Assembly (NCBI GenBank): GCA_016200445.1
Contig: JACQEQ010000151.1
Span: forward strand, 1 to 7,377
Direction: 5' to 3'
DNA length: 7,377 bases
Origin: Gammaproteobacteria bacterium
GTDB taxonomy: Bacteria > Pseudomonadota > Gammaproteobacteria > SG8-11
Shown here: in pieces, positions 1-6,495 of the stretch
Position numbering within the stretch: the stretch's first letter is position 1
Layout: each line of letters opens with the position of its first letter
Program-made: the position numbers and the translations under genes
The notes under the pieces: generated by a model
What the model saw: the letters and a program-made list of their open reading frames with translations, nothing else
The model's database searches: none
What the model was told of the DNA's origin: nothing

Positions 1-1
1 C

Positions 2-1153
2 AATCCACGCATTGATGGACGCGATACCCGCACGGTGCGTGCAATCAAAATTAAAGTGGGCGTGTTGCCGCGCGCGCATGGCTCGGCTTTATTCACACGA
101 GGTGAAACTCAAGCGTTAGTCGTCACCACGTTGGGCACCGAGCGCGACGCGCAAACCATCGACGCGATCGAAGGCGAACGCAAAGAACCATTCATGTTGC
201 ATTACAACTTTCCCCCGTATTCCGTCGGCGAAACCGGCCGTGTCGGCACGCCCAAGCGCCGTGAAATTGGTCATGGCCGCTTAGCCAAGCGCGGTGTTGC
301 GCCGATGTTGCCGGTCGCCGGTAGTTTTCCGTACACCATTCGCGTGGTCTCGGAAATCACCGAGTCCAATGGTTCCAGCTCGATGGCGTCGGTGTGCGGT
401 TCCAGTCTGTCGCTGATGGATGCCGGCGTGCCGGTGAAAGCGCCGGTGGCCGGTATCGCCATGGGCCTGATCAAGGAAGGCGACAAGTTCGCGGTGTTAA
501 CCGATATCTTGGGCGACGAAGATCACCTCGGCGATATGGATTTCAAAGTGGCTGGTTCGACCAACGGTATCACTGCATTGCAGATGGACATCAAGATCGA
601 CGGCATCACGCGCGAGATCATGAAACAGGCATTGGCGCAGGCCAAAGACGGTCGTCTGCACATCCTGGGCAAAATGGACAAAGTCATTTCGAAGCCGCGC
701 AGTGAAATGTCTGAATACGCACCGCGCATCGTCACGATCAAGATCAACCCGGAAAAAATTCGCGACGTTATCGGTAAGGGTGGCGCAACCATCCGGGCGA
801 TCACCGAAGAAACCGGCACCGTCATCGATATCGAAGACGACGGCACCATCAATATCGCCTCAGTCGACAATGCTGCCGCGCAAAATGCTGTGGATCGCAT
901 CAAACAAATCACCGCCGACGTGGAAGTAGGCATGATCTACAAAGGCAAAGTTGCCAAGCTGATGGACTTTGGCGCGTTCGTAACCCTGTTACCAGGCCGT
1001 GATGGTTTGGTGCATATCTCGCAGATTTCCAACGAGCGTGTGGAGCAGGTGAGCGATAAGTTAAAAGAAGGCGATACCGTCACCGTCGTCGTTCTGGAAG
1101 TCGATAAACAAGGCCGTATCCGTTTGAGCATGAAGGGCGTACCCCAGCAGTAA
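2..1153 (+). CDS. pnp: Polynucleotide phosphorylase (PNPase), C-terminal part; 5' end outside window
   Basis: PNPase is a trimeric 3'-5' exoribonuclease that uses phosphate to degrade RNA and works in bacterial mRNA turnover. The open frame is already running at the window edge, where codons from nt 2 read NPRIDGRDTRTVR, so the GTG at 35 is internal and not a start. About 383 residues are visible and roughly 310 N-terminal residues are missing (the family is about 700). In order: the second RNase PH-like core, with FTRGETQ near nt 92 and the catalytic GDEDHLGDMDFK segment near nt 511-549 carrying the metal-binding aspartates; a KH domain from about nt 724 with the VIGKGG loop near 770; and an S1 domain from about nt 929 (GMIYKGKV, then FGAFV and GLVHIS) to the end. 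The protein stops soon after the S1 domain (RLSMKGVPQQ), without the longer acidic tail of some homologues. A strong terminator follows 17 bp after the stop. Confidence 0.97.
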   Translation, partial: NPRIDGRDTRTVRAIKIKVGVLPRAHGSALFTRGETQALVVTTLGTERDAQTIDAIEGERKEPFMLHYNFPPYSVGETGRVGTPKRREIGHGRLAKRGVAPMLPVAGSFPYTIRVVSEITESNGSSSMASVCGSSLSLMDAGVPVKAPVAGIAMGLIKEGDKFAVLTDILGDEDHLGDMDFKVAGSTNGITALQMDIKIDGITREIMKQALAQAKDGRLHILGKMDKVISKPRSEMSEYAPRIVTIKINPEKIRDVIGKGGATIRAITEETGTVIDIEDDGTINIASVDNAAAQNAVDRIKQITADVEVGMIYKGKVAKLMDFGAFVTLLPGRDGLVHISQISNERVEQVSDKLKEGDTVTVVVLEVDKQGRIRLSMKGVPQQ

Positions 1154-1170
1154 GCTGCGCTACTCCAAAT

Positions 1171-1200
1171 AAAAAAGAGGCCGGTTGGCCTCTTTTTTTT
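1171..1200 (+). terminator. Rho-independent terminator of pnp
   Basis: A 12-bp perfect stem pairs AAAAAAGAGGCC (1171-1182) with GGCCTCTTTTTT (1187-1198) around a GGTT loop, followed by more T. The A-run before and T-run after make it symmetric, so it could also stop transcription on the minus strand. It lies just after the pnp stop codon and separates pnp from the next gene. Confidence 0.95.
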
Positions 1201-1250
1201 GCGCTGGATTTAGCGGCATGCTACAGGCAAACAAACTTAAATAACGATGC

Positions 1251-1279
1251 TTGCGAGTGTTCATGCTTGGGCATAGAGT
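1251..1279 (+). promoter_or_regulatory. Possible sigma-70 promoter for the orphan lipoprotein gene
   Basis: TTGCGA (1251-1256) and TAGAGT (1274-1279) each match 4 of 6 consensus bases and are separated by exactly 17 bp. The pair lies after the pnp terminator and about 118 bp before the lipoprotein ATG at 1397. A 6-bp GC-rich hairpin with no T-run, CCGTGC/GCACGG (1291-1307), would fall in the leader. The match is modest and could be chance. Confidence 0.25.
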
Positions 1280-1396
1280 ACACGCCTTTCCCGTGCGTGG
1301 GGCACGGATCGAACGACAGCCAAGCCAGGTTGTGACATTAGGGGTGTGGTGCGCGGAGTAAAGAAACAACGCGTGACACACGGGGAGGGTGAAACA

Positions 1397-1804
1397 ATGA
1401 AAGCAATGCTTCTGAGAGCATGTGTACTAATAGCCGTGACCAGTTCGCAGGTCGCTGGATGTAATACGAGCGACGCAACGATCTCGACGGGCCGGGTCTA
1501 TTCAAAACCACCTGCGTATGTGCTTGCCGCACTCGATGCGGGCCAAAACATGGCCGATAACGATCCCCGCGTCGGGCGCTATGCGGAGTTGCTCAATCAG
1601 ATTCGATCCAAGTGCCACAATCCTACGCAAGAAATCAGCGATGTCGCCATTGATGTACTGATGACGCTTCAAAACAAAGGCGTACAAATCGACGTGTATG
1701 AATTGCTCAAGCGGATCAACGATGCGATTCCGCATGCCGCGCTCGGCTCGACATACGATTTCAATCAAATTGCCGCCGCTTTTCGAGCCCTCGGTACCAC
1801 CTGA
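1397..1804 (+). CDS. Small putative lipoprotein of unknown function
   Basis: I do not recognise this 135-residue protein. It begins MKAMLLRACVLIAVTSSQ and has a lipobox VAGC with the modifiable cysteine at residue 22, so it is probably a signal peptidase II substrate. Asn at +2, not Asp, would favour sorting to the outer membrane. The mature part is mostly soluble and helical-looking, with NPTQEISDVAIDVLMTLQNK near residues 75-94, and shows no catalytic motif I can name. The ATG at 1397 is preferred over the upstream in-frame GTG at 1346 because a strong GGAGG ribosome site (1384-1388) sits 8 nt before it and because the lipoprotein signal begins there. The gene is flanked by the pnp terminator and an 85-bp gap before the radical SAM gene, so it is probably its own unit. 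Gene status is good; function is unknown. Confidence 0.8.
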   Translation: MKAMLLRACVLIAVTSSQVAGCNTSDATISTGRVYSKPPAYVLAALDAGQNMADNDPRVGRYAELLNQIRSKCHNPTQEISDVAIDVLMTLQNKGVQIDVYELLKRINDAIPHAALGSTYDFNQIAAAFRALGTT

Positions 1805-1889
1805 TCTCAATTGCGGATAGTACCAATAGTGCGCCGGTGTGCGTGCACGCTACGCTTCAGGTGTAGAGCACCCTAGCGCATGTACGTTC

Positions 1890-2984
1890 ATGGATGTCTT
1901 GATCGACAGCAGTTTTCCCACTCAGCATTGGCATCGCCTTGATGACGGCCGTGTACAGTGCGACGTGTGCCCGCGTTATTGCAAATTGCACGATGGACAG
2001 CGTGGCCTGTGTTTCGTGCGTGCGGCGCATAATGGGCAAATTGTGCTCACCACCTATGGCCGTTCCAGTGGCTACTGCGTGGATCCCATCGAAAAGAAGC
2101 CGCTCAATCACTTTTTGCCCGGCACGCCGATTCTGTCGTTCGGCACTGCCGGTTGTAATCTCGCCTGCAAATTTTGCCAGAACTGGGATATCAGCAAGTC
2201 GCGCGAAATCGACACCCTCGCAGATGCCGCAACTCCTGAATTGATTGCCCGCGCGGCGCAGCAGTTAGGTTGTAGTAGCGTCGCGTATACCTACAACGAC
2301 CCGACCGTGTTTATGGAATACGCGATCGATGTTGCCAAAGAATGTCACAAGCTTGACATTAAATCGGTTGCAGTCACGGCCGGTTATATTTGCGATGCGC
2401 CGCGCCGCGAACTTTACGCTCATATGGATGCGGCCAATGTCGATCTGAAAGGCTTCACTGAAGACTTTTACCACAAGATTTGCGGCGGCCACCTGCAAGA
2501 CGTACTCGATACCCTGGTGTATTTAAAAAACGAAACGCAGGTTTGGGTTGAAATCACCACTCTGTTAATACCCGGCCTGAACGATTCCGACGCAGAGTTG
2601 CACCAGATGACCCAGTGGGGCAGGGCACATCTTGGCCCGGACGTGCCCTGGCACTTCACCGCCTTTCATCCCGACTGGAAAATGCTCGACCGCCCTGCTA
2701 CCCCATCCGAGACGCTCAGCCGCGCGCGGCGTATCGCCATGAATAACGGTATTCGTTACGCCTACACGGGTAACGTGCATGACAAAGCCGGAGGCAGCAC
2801 GTATTGTCATCACTGCGGCAAGATGCTGATCGGGCGTGATTGGTACGTGTTGTCGGATTGGAACCTGACTCCCGATGGCGATTGCAAATTTTGTGGCACA
2901 CCCTGCGCTGGGAGATTTGCAGCGCAACCTGGCCACTGGGGCGCAAAGCGCATGCCGGTACGGTTGAAAGACTATTCACTCTAG
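1890..2984 (+). CDS. amrS: AmmeMemoRadiSam-type radical SAM enzyme (AmrS, PflA-like)
   Basis: This is a 364-residue radical SAM protein resembling pyruvate formate-lyase activating enzymes and best matching the AmrS subgroup (TIGR04337 type). The 4Fe-4S/SAM motif is CNLACKFC at residues 89-96 (C89, C93, C96), followed by QNWDIS. The N-terminal region has a second cysteine set, C24-x2-C27-x3-C31 plus C41 (CDVCPRYC ... RGLC). The C-terminus has paired motifs YCHHC (C306, C309) and CKFC (C332, C335), like a zinc ribbon or extra metal site. Other family-typical stretches are VAYTYNDPTVFMEYA, NVDLKGF, LIPGLND, HFTAFHPDW and GNVHD. The ATG at 1890 is chosen because homologues start close to the WHRLDDGRVQCDVCP segment; no good ribosome site precedes it, and an in-frame GTG lies at 1839. 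The substrate is not established. The Memo and AMMECR1 partners are not in this window. Confidence 0.9.
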   Translation: MDVLIDSSFPTQHWHRLDDGRVQCDVCPRYCKLHDGQRGLCFVRAAHNGQIVLTTYGRSSGYCVDPIEKKPLNHFLPGTPILSFGTAGCNLACKFCQNWDISKSREIDTLADAATPELIARAAQQLGCSSVAYTYNDPTVFMEYAIDVAKECHKLDIKSVAVTAGYICDAPRRELYAHMDAANVDLKGFTEDFYHKICGGHLQDVLDTLVYLKNETQVWVEITTLLIPGLNDSDAELHQMTQWGRAHLGPDVPWHFTAFHPDWKMLDRPATPSETLSRARRIAMNNGIRYAYTGNVHDKAGGSTYCHHCGKMLIGRDWYVLSDWNLTPDGDCKFCGTPCAGRFAAQPGHWGAKRMPVRLKDYSL

Positions 2985-3012
2985 GCTTAAAAGCGGTGTA
3001 AATCGTTATAAT
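2985..3012 (+). promoter_or_regulatory. Probable promoter of the mogA operon (perfect -10)
   Basis: A perfect TATAAT lies at 3007-3012, in the 72-bp gap between the radical SAM stop and the mogA start, leaving a leader of about 40 nt. No convincing -35 is seen; the bases about 17-19 bp upstream (around TAGGCT, 2982-2987) are a poor match. The -10 may be used with an activator or a weak -35. Confidence 0.5.
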
Positions 3013-3056
3013 GCCCTCCCGAGCGCTTCACCCAATGTTCACTTCGAGGTCACAGC

Positions 3057-3611
3057 ATGAGTGCGTCACCCATCCGCATCGGCATCGTTACCGTGTCTGA
3101 TCGCGCCAGTCGAGGCGTCTATCAAGACCTGGGCGGTCCTGCCATCCGCGAGCAGTTGGAGAAAATTTTATCATCGGCCTGGGAAGCCATCGCGCGCACC
3201 ATCCCCGACGAGCAGCCGGTGATCGAAGCCACCCTAAAGCAATTATGCGATGTGGACGGGTGTTGCCTGGTGGTCACCACCGGCGGCACCGGTCCTGCGC
3301 AGCGCGATGTAACGCCGGAAGCCACCGAGGCCGTGTGCGACAAAATTCTCGCGGGCTTTGGCGAGCAGATGCGCGCGGTGTCGTTAAAAGTTGTGCCTAC
3401 GGCGATTTTGTCGCGGCAAATGGCCGGAATTCGCGGCGCGTCATTGATTATCAATTTGCCCGGCAAGCCCGCATCGATTGCCGATTGTTTGCAGGCGGTG
3501 TTTCCCGCCGTACCCTATTGCATCGATTTGATCGGCGGGCCGTATCTCGAAACGCATGCAGACGTGCTCAAGGCCTTCCGACCCAAGGGTACGGAACGCC
3601 CCAAGCCGTGA
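3057..3611 (+). CDS. mogA: Molybdopterin adenylyltransferase MogA
   Basis: MogA adenylylates molybdopterin with ATP, preparing it for molybdate insertion by MoeA in the cytoplasm. The 184-residue protein is close to the family length (about 195) and has the MoCF-biosynthesis fold signatures: IGIVTVSDRAS near residues 8-18, an aspartate in TIPDE (D51), the nucleotide/pterin loop TTGGTGPAQRD at 74-84 with D84, and NLPGKP at 133-138. D51 and D84 appear to match the conserved catalytic aspartates of MogA. The ATG at 3057 has a GAGG ribosome site at 3046-3049, 7 nt upstream. Its stop overlaps the start of the DUF455 gene by 4 bp (GTGA). MoaB paralogues share these motifs; I prefer MogA from the overall sequence pattern and length. 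No other molybdenum cofactor gene is in the window. Confidence 0.9.
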   Translation: MSASPIRIGIVTVSDRASRGVYQDLGGPAIREQLEKILSSAWEAIARTIPDEQPVIEATLKQLCDVDGCCLVVTTGGTGPAQRDVTPEATEAVCDKILAGFGEQMRAVSLKVVPTAILSRQMAGIRGASLIINLPGKPASIADCLQAVFPAVPYCIDLIGGPYLETHADVLKAFRPKGTERPKP

Positions 3612-4426
3612 TTGCCGTGCCCGTTCTCAATCTGTTCGAGCTGGCGCAGCGCTGTATTAATGCTGCCGATCCCGCCGAAAAAGTTCGCCTCACACATACC
3701 GTTGCGGCTGCGCTGCAACGCGGTGAAATCAGTCTCGATGCGGCACCAGAACCGCTGCCCATCGCAGAGCCCGGGCGGCCACAGCAGCCTCTGCATGTTG
3801 ATCCTGCGAGCGTGCCGCGCCGTAAGCTTGGCAGCACGCTGGGCCGTGCCGCATTTCTGCATGCGTTAGCGCACATTGAATTTAATGCGATCAACTTAGC
3901 CTGGGATGCGGTTTACCGCTTCCGCGATTTACCGCGCGACTATTATTTTGACTGGGCGGGCGTGGCCGATGAAGAGGCCTGCCACTTCCAACTGTTGCGC
4001 GACCGACTGTGCGAATTGGGTTACGATTATGGAGCATTTGCAGCGCATAACGGCTTGTGGGAAACCGCGCGTCACACTGCCCACGATGTAGTGGTGCGCA
4101 TGGCCTTGGTACCGCGTGTGCTCGAAGCACGGGGTTTGGATGTGACGCCCGGTATGATCCGGCGCTTACGGCAAGCGGGCGACACACGTTCGGCGGAGAT
4201 ACTGGATATTATTCTGCGCGATGAAATCGGCCACGTCGCCATCGGCACGCGTTGGTTCAGTTATTTTTGCGCGCAACGCGCATGGGATCGGGAGTCGGCA
4301 TTTGAGCGCTTAGTGCGCGAGCATGTCACCGGGCGCGGCCCGCGTGAGATCGACCGCACGCTGCGCGCAGCGGCGGGCTTCAGCGAGAGCGAAATGACAT
4401 TTATCGAATCGGGCTTAATCGATTAG
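3608..4426 (+). CDS. DUF455 family ferritin-like di-iron protein
   Basis: This 272-residue protein matches the DUF455 (PF04305) family, a ferritin-like helical fold of poorly defined function, distantly related to di-iron hydroxylases. Candidate metal ligands follow the ferritin-like pattern: E91 in ALAHIE, an ExxH pair E123/H126 in DEEACHF, E173 in RVLEARG, and a second ExxH pair E206/H209 in RDEIGHV. The open frame extends upstream inside mogA, but family length and the N-terminal pattern VLNLFELAQRCINA place the start at the GTG at 3608, overlapping the mogA stop by 4 bp; a second GTG at 3617 is an alternative. No strong ribosome site is seen, which suggests translation coupled to mogA. 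Whether it oxidises a substrate, stores iron or acts otherwise is unknown. The operon position beside mogA is suggestive only. Confidence 0.88.
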   Translation: MIAVPVLNLFELAQRCINAADPAEKVRLTHTVAAALQRGEISLDAAPEPLPIAEPGRPQQPLHVDPASVPRRKLGSTLGRAAFLHALAHIEFNAINLAWDAVYRFRDLPRDYYFDWAGVADEEACHFQLLRDRLCELGYDYGAFAAHNGLWETARHTAHDVVVRMALVPRVLEARGLDVTPGMIRRLRQAGDTRSAEILDIILRDEIGHVAIGTRWFSYFCAQRAWDRESAFERLVREHVTGRGPREIDRTLRAAAGFSESEMTFIESGLID

Positions 4427-4435
4427 GGGAACGGC

Positions 4436-5179
4436 GTGAAATTATTTCAAACGGCTTTATTCACGGTGTGCGTACTTGGCATTTCTGGCTGTGCAACCGA
4501 AGCACTACAAGAAGCTGAGCCTGTCGTTGATACATCTAAGGTGGGCGTGTCGCTGCTGTATGCAGAAAAAGAAACGGGCAGTTCTGAAAGCGCTCTTAGG
4601 TTGTTTGTGAATGCGGAATTCATCCGCATCGACGATCAGACCGCGCCCAACGACTACATCTTGTTTGACCGCAAAAAACGCACGATTTATAACGTCATGA
4701 CGGCCGAAAAAAGTGTTTCCATAATTTCGCCACGCGCAGTAACGGCAGCATCGCCGATCCCCATCGCGTATACCGAAGAAAAAAATGAAAGTGCCGCGAT
4801 CACGCGCGGCGCAGAAAACACCAAGGGTTACTACTACAAATTTTTTGCCAATGGGGTGGCCTGCTACAACGTGGTGGTCGCAGAAGATTTCCTGCCCGAT
4901 GTGGTCAAAGCATTCGCGGAATTTCGCACCGTGCTTGCAGGCGAACATGCCACTGCGCTAGGAAATCTGCCGCCAGACCGGTTAGACGCCTGCGACCTGG
5001 CACTGAATATTTTCTATCCCGCGCGCCATTTGGAATTCGGCTTTCCGGTGCGCGAGTGGAACGATAAAGGCTATTCGAAATTTCTGCGCGAAGCCCGGCA
5101 TGGTGTGATCATTGATCCGGCGTTGCTCACGATTCCGGCCGACTATGCGCGCTATCCCTTTGGCGTGAAGCCGCACTAA
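4436..5179 (+). CDS. Putative outer-membrane lipoprotein of unknown function
   Basis: I do not recognise this 247-residue protein. It starts MKLFQTALFTVCVLGISGC, a clear lipoprotein signal with lipobox ISGC and modified Cys19; Ala at +2 predicts outer-membrane sorting. The mature part alternates charged and beta-prone stretches, such as ALRLFVNAEFIRIDD, DYILFDRKKRTIYNVM and GYYYKFFANGVACYNVVVAEDF, giving a likely soluble periplasm-facing domain. Phrases such as FIRIDD...DYILFDRKKRTIYNV read like a beta-rich substrate-binding or chaperone-like domain, but that is impression only. The GTG start at 4436 has an AGGGGA ribosome site (4425-4430) 5 nt upstream that overlaps the DUF455 stop codon, so it is most likely the third gene of the mogA operon. 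Its stop is 10 bp from the convergent lpxH stop, and no terminator hairpin is visible between them. Confidence 0.85.
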   Translation: MKLFQTALFTVCVLGISGCATEALQEAEPVVDTSKVGVSLLYAEKETGSSESALRLFVNAEFIRIDDQTAPNDYILFDRKKRTIYNVMTAEKSVSIISPRAVTAASPIPIAYTEEKNESAAITRGAENTKGYYYKFFANGVACYNVVVAEDFLPDVVKAFAEFRTVLAGEHATALGNLPPDRLDACDLALNIFYPARHLEFGFPVREWNDKGYSKFLREARHGVIIDPALLTIPADYARYPFGVKPH

Positions 5180-5189
5180 ACGGTTCTGT

Positions 5190-5906
5190 TTACAGCGTGA
5201 GCATCCGGTAACCGCGTTCGTCCCATTCCAGCACGCCGCCGTTTTGATACCAATCGGGCAGCACAAAGCGCTGCGCCGGTTGACCGTCGAGCATGAACTC
5301 GTGCACGGCGGGCCGGTGCGTGTGGCCGTGAATCAAACGCGTTACGCCGGCAGTGCGCATCGCGGCCTCGACCGCCTGCTGATTTACGTCGGTAATATAT
5401 TCCGGTTTATCACGGGTCTGTTTTTGACTTTCGCTGCGATAGCGTTTCGCCAATGCAATGCGTTGTTCCCAAGTTTGCGCAAGTACCTGTTGTTGCCATT
5501 TCGGATCGCGCACCTGAGCGCGCATGTTTTGATAAGCGGTATCGTCGGTGCACAAGGTATCGCCATGCATTAACAAGGTTGGTGTACCGAACAACGAAAT
5601 AACGGTTGGATCATCCATCAACGGGCAACCGGTTGCATCGGCAAATTGTGCGCCGAGTAAAAAATCACGATTGCCATGCATCAAGAAGGTGGGTATGCCC
5701 AGCGTGGTGAGCGCACGCAGTGCAGCGACAAAACCTGGGGGATCGCGAGTTAGGGTGTCGTCGCCGACCCAATATTCCAGTAAGTCGCCTAGAATATAAA
5801 CAGCCTGTGCTTGCCGCGCCGGCCCGGTTAGGAAAGCGACGAACAACGCATTAATTCGCGGCCGCTCGTCGCACAGATGTAAGTCAGAAAGAAAATAAAC
5901 CGTCAT
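5190..5906 (-). CDS. lpxH: UDP-2,3-diacylglucosamine diphosphatase LpxH
   Basis: LpxH hydrolyses UDP-2,3-diacylglucosamine to lipid X and UMP, the fourth step of lipid A synthesis, as a peripheral inner-membrane enzyme. The 238-residue protein has the full calcineurin-type metallophosphoesterase set: SDLHL with D8 and H10, GDLLEYWVGDD with D41, HGNRD with N79, HGDTLCTDD with H114, and HGHTHRP with H194 and H196. Spacing and length fit the family (about 240). The ATG at 5906 (MTVYFLSDLHL) is preferred; an in-frame TTG at 5915 would add three residues but is unlikely. No good ribosome site is visible. An in-frame TAG at 5918-5916 bounds the frame upstream. The gene faces the mogA operon tail to tail. 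Confidence 0.95.
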   Translation of the reverse strand: MTVYFLSDLHLCDERPRINALFVAFLTGPARQAQAVYILGDLLEYWVGDDTLTRDPPGFVAALRALTTLGIPTFLMHGNRDFLLGAQFADATGCPLMDDPTVISLFGTPTLLMHGDTLCTDDTAYQNMRAQVRDPKWQQQVLAQTWEQRIALAKRYRSESQKQTRDKPEYITDVNQQAVEAAMRTAGVTRLIHGHTHRPAVHEFMLDGQPAQRFVLPDWYQNGGVLEWDERGYRMLTL

Positions 5907-5914
5907 GGGTGGCA

Positions 5915-5954
5915 ACTATAACTCACGTGGGTTTGACCTGCGGACAGGATCATA
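5915..5954 (-). promoter_or_regulatory. Possible -10 elements for lpxH
   Basis: On the minus strand, TATGAT (5954-5949) and TATAGT (5920-5915) each match 5 of 6 bases of the -10 consensus. Neither has a good -35. The first would give a leader of about 35 nt. The second would put transcription start within a few bases of the ATG at 5906, giving an almost leaderless mRNA. Weak evidence only. Confidence 0.2.
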
Positions 5955-5971
5955 ATTCGCCTCGCTGCGCT

Positions 5972-6027
5972 CCGCCAGTTTTGCTGCGTAGTGATTCCCC
6001 GCGCGAAGCATCAGCAAAACCGTGCGG
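5972..6027. repeat. Imperfect hairpin upstream of lpxH
   Basis: GTTTTGCTG (5978-5986) is exactly complementary to CAGCAAAAC (6012-6020), separated by 25 nt. An outer CCGC (5972-5975) can pair with GCGG (6024-6027) across small bulges. It lies in the probable lpxH upstream region and could be a repeat remnant, a protein-binding site or a leader structure. No T-run follows it. Confidence 0.5.
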
Positions 6028-6163
6028 CAGCCGCCTAAGAAAACGCCCGGCCACGCATGCTGCAAATAACATCTGCTTGACAAGCATCGGCACGTTAAAT
6101 TAGTTTGCCCAAGACCGCTCGAAACCCATCGGCAAATATTAAAGATGGCAAGCGCAAGGACAC

Positions 6164-6209
6164 GGGGCAGGAGTTGTAGCAGTAGGGGGTGGGGCAGTGC
6201 ATCTGGGGG
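6164..6209 (+). other. G-rich tract with four long G-runs
   Basis: Runs of 4, 5, 4 and 5 G lie at 6164-6167, 6185-6189, 6191-6194 and 6205-6209, with loops of 17, 1 and 10 nt. This could form a G-quadruplex on the plus strand, though the first loop is long. A role is not shown. Confidence 0.3.
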
Positions 6210-6231
6210 AAGATTCCGTTCGTGACATTTT

Positions 6232-6279
6232 AATTGGCCGCCCATTGCGCGGCCTGCGCTGTTTTCTGCGCAGCCAATT
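6232..6279. repeat. 48-nt two-armed palindromic structure
   Basis: An outer stem AATTGGC (6232-6238) pairs exactly with GCCAATT (6273-6279). Inside are two perfect 6-bp hairpins: GGCCGC/GCGGCC (6236-6241 with 6249-6254) and CTGCGC/GCGCAG (6254-6259 with 6268-6273). The inner hairpins share a few bases with the outer stem and with each other, so the layouts partly compete. It is not a tRNA and lacks attC core motifs. A mobile repeat or a structured RNA element are both possible. Confidence 0.55.
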
Positions 6280-6307
6280 TCGCTTGCCGACTCAAATCAC
6301 TATCGAA

Positions 6308-6466
6308 GTAGGGTGGGTTAGACGCATCTTTTTGCGTCGTAACCCGCCAGCCGTGCCGCCAGGCACTCCACCATCAAACCGGTGGTGCGCTGCGCATGCG
6401 TGGCCGCACATCGGGAGGTGCGCTGCGCACGCCCGGCGGGTTACGCCTGCGGCTAACCCACCCTAC
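6308..6466. repeat. 159-bp MITE-like element with nested inverted repeats
   Basis: The ends GTAGGGTGGGTTA (6308-6320) and TAACCCACCCTAC (6454-6466) are perfect 13-bp inverted repeats. A second inner pair, CGTAACCCGCC (6338-6348) and GGCGGGTTACG (6435-6445), is also perfect at 11 bp. Each arm folds on itself too: GGGTTA...TAACCC on the left, with a GACGCA/TGCGTC stem inside, and GGGTTA...TAACCC on the right. From memory, palindromes of the type GTAGGGTGGGTTAG...CGTAACCCACC recur in many proteobacterial genomes. No transposase is encoded, so this would be non-autonomous. Confidence 0.8.
6384..6429 (+). repeat. 13-bp direct repeat inside the 159-bp element
   Basis: GGTGCGCTGCGCA occurs at 6384-6396 and again at 6417-6429, 33 bp apart. 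Each copy contains GTGCGCTGCGCAC-like near-palindrome, complete in the second copy and broken in the first. It may reflect internal duplication in the element or insertion of one palindromic repeat into another. Confidence 0.6.
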
Positions 6467-6495
6467 GTTTCTGAGAACAAACTTTATCCTGCGTG

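Noticed and set aside
523..933. Long minus-strand open frame within pnp
   Set aside because: Antisense shadow of the strongly conserved pnp coding sequence, with no domain of its own.
1841..1850. Perfect palindrome GCGTGCACGC between the lipoprotein and amrS genes
   Set aside because: Short, GC-rich and isolated, with no T-run or second copy nearby; could be an operator, but there is no support.
3245..3607. Upstream extension of the DUF455 frame inside mogA
   Set aside because: The extension reads as arginine/glycine-rich frame-shadow of mogA and would make the protein far longer than its family. The GTG at 3608 gives the expected length.
6077..6106. Perfect TTGACA (6077-6082) as a plus-strand promoter
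   Set aside because: No adequate -10 at 16-18 bp; TAGTTT at 6101 is a poor match and no gene follows for 700 bp.
5916..6245. Minus-strand open frame of about 109 codons just upstream of lpxH, in the same frame
   Set aside because: A TAG stop separates it from lpxH, its sequence matches no domain I know, and it covers the hairpin and G-rich tract. LpxH is already full length without it.
6232..6279. tRNA or integron attC site
   Set aside because: The arms do not fit a tRNA (no anticodon or T-arm layout), and the attC core motifs GTTRRRY and RYYYAAC are missing.
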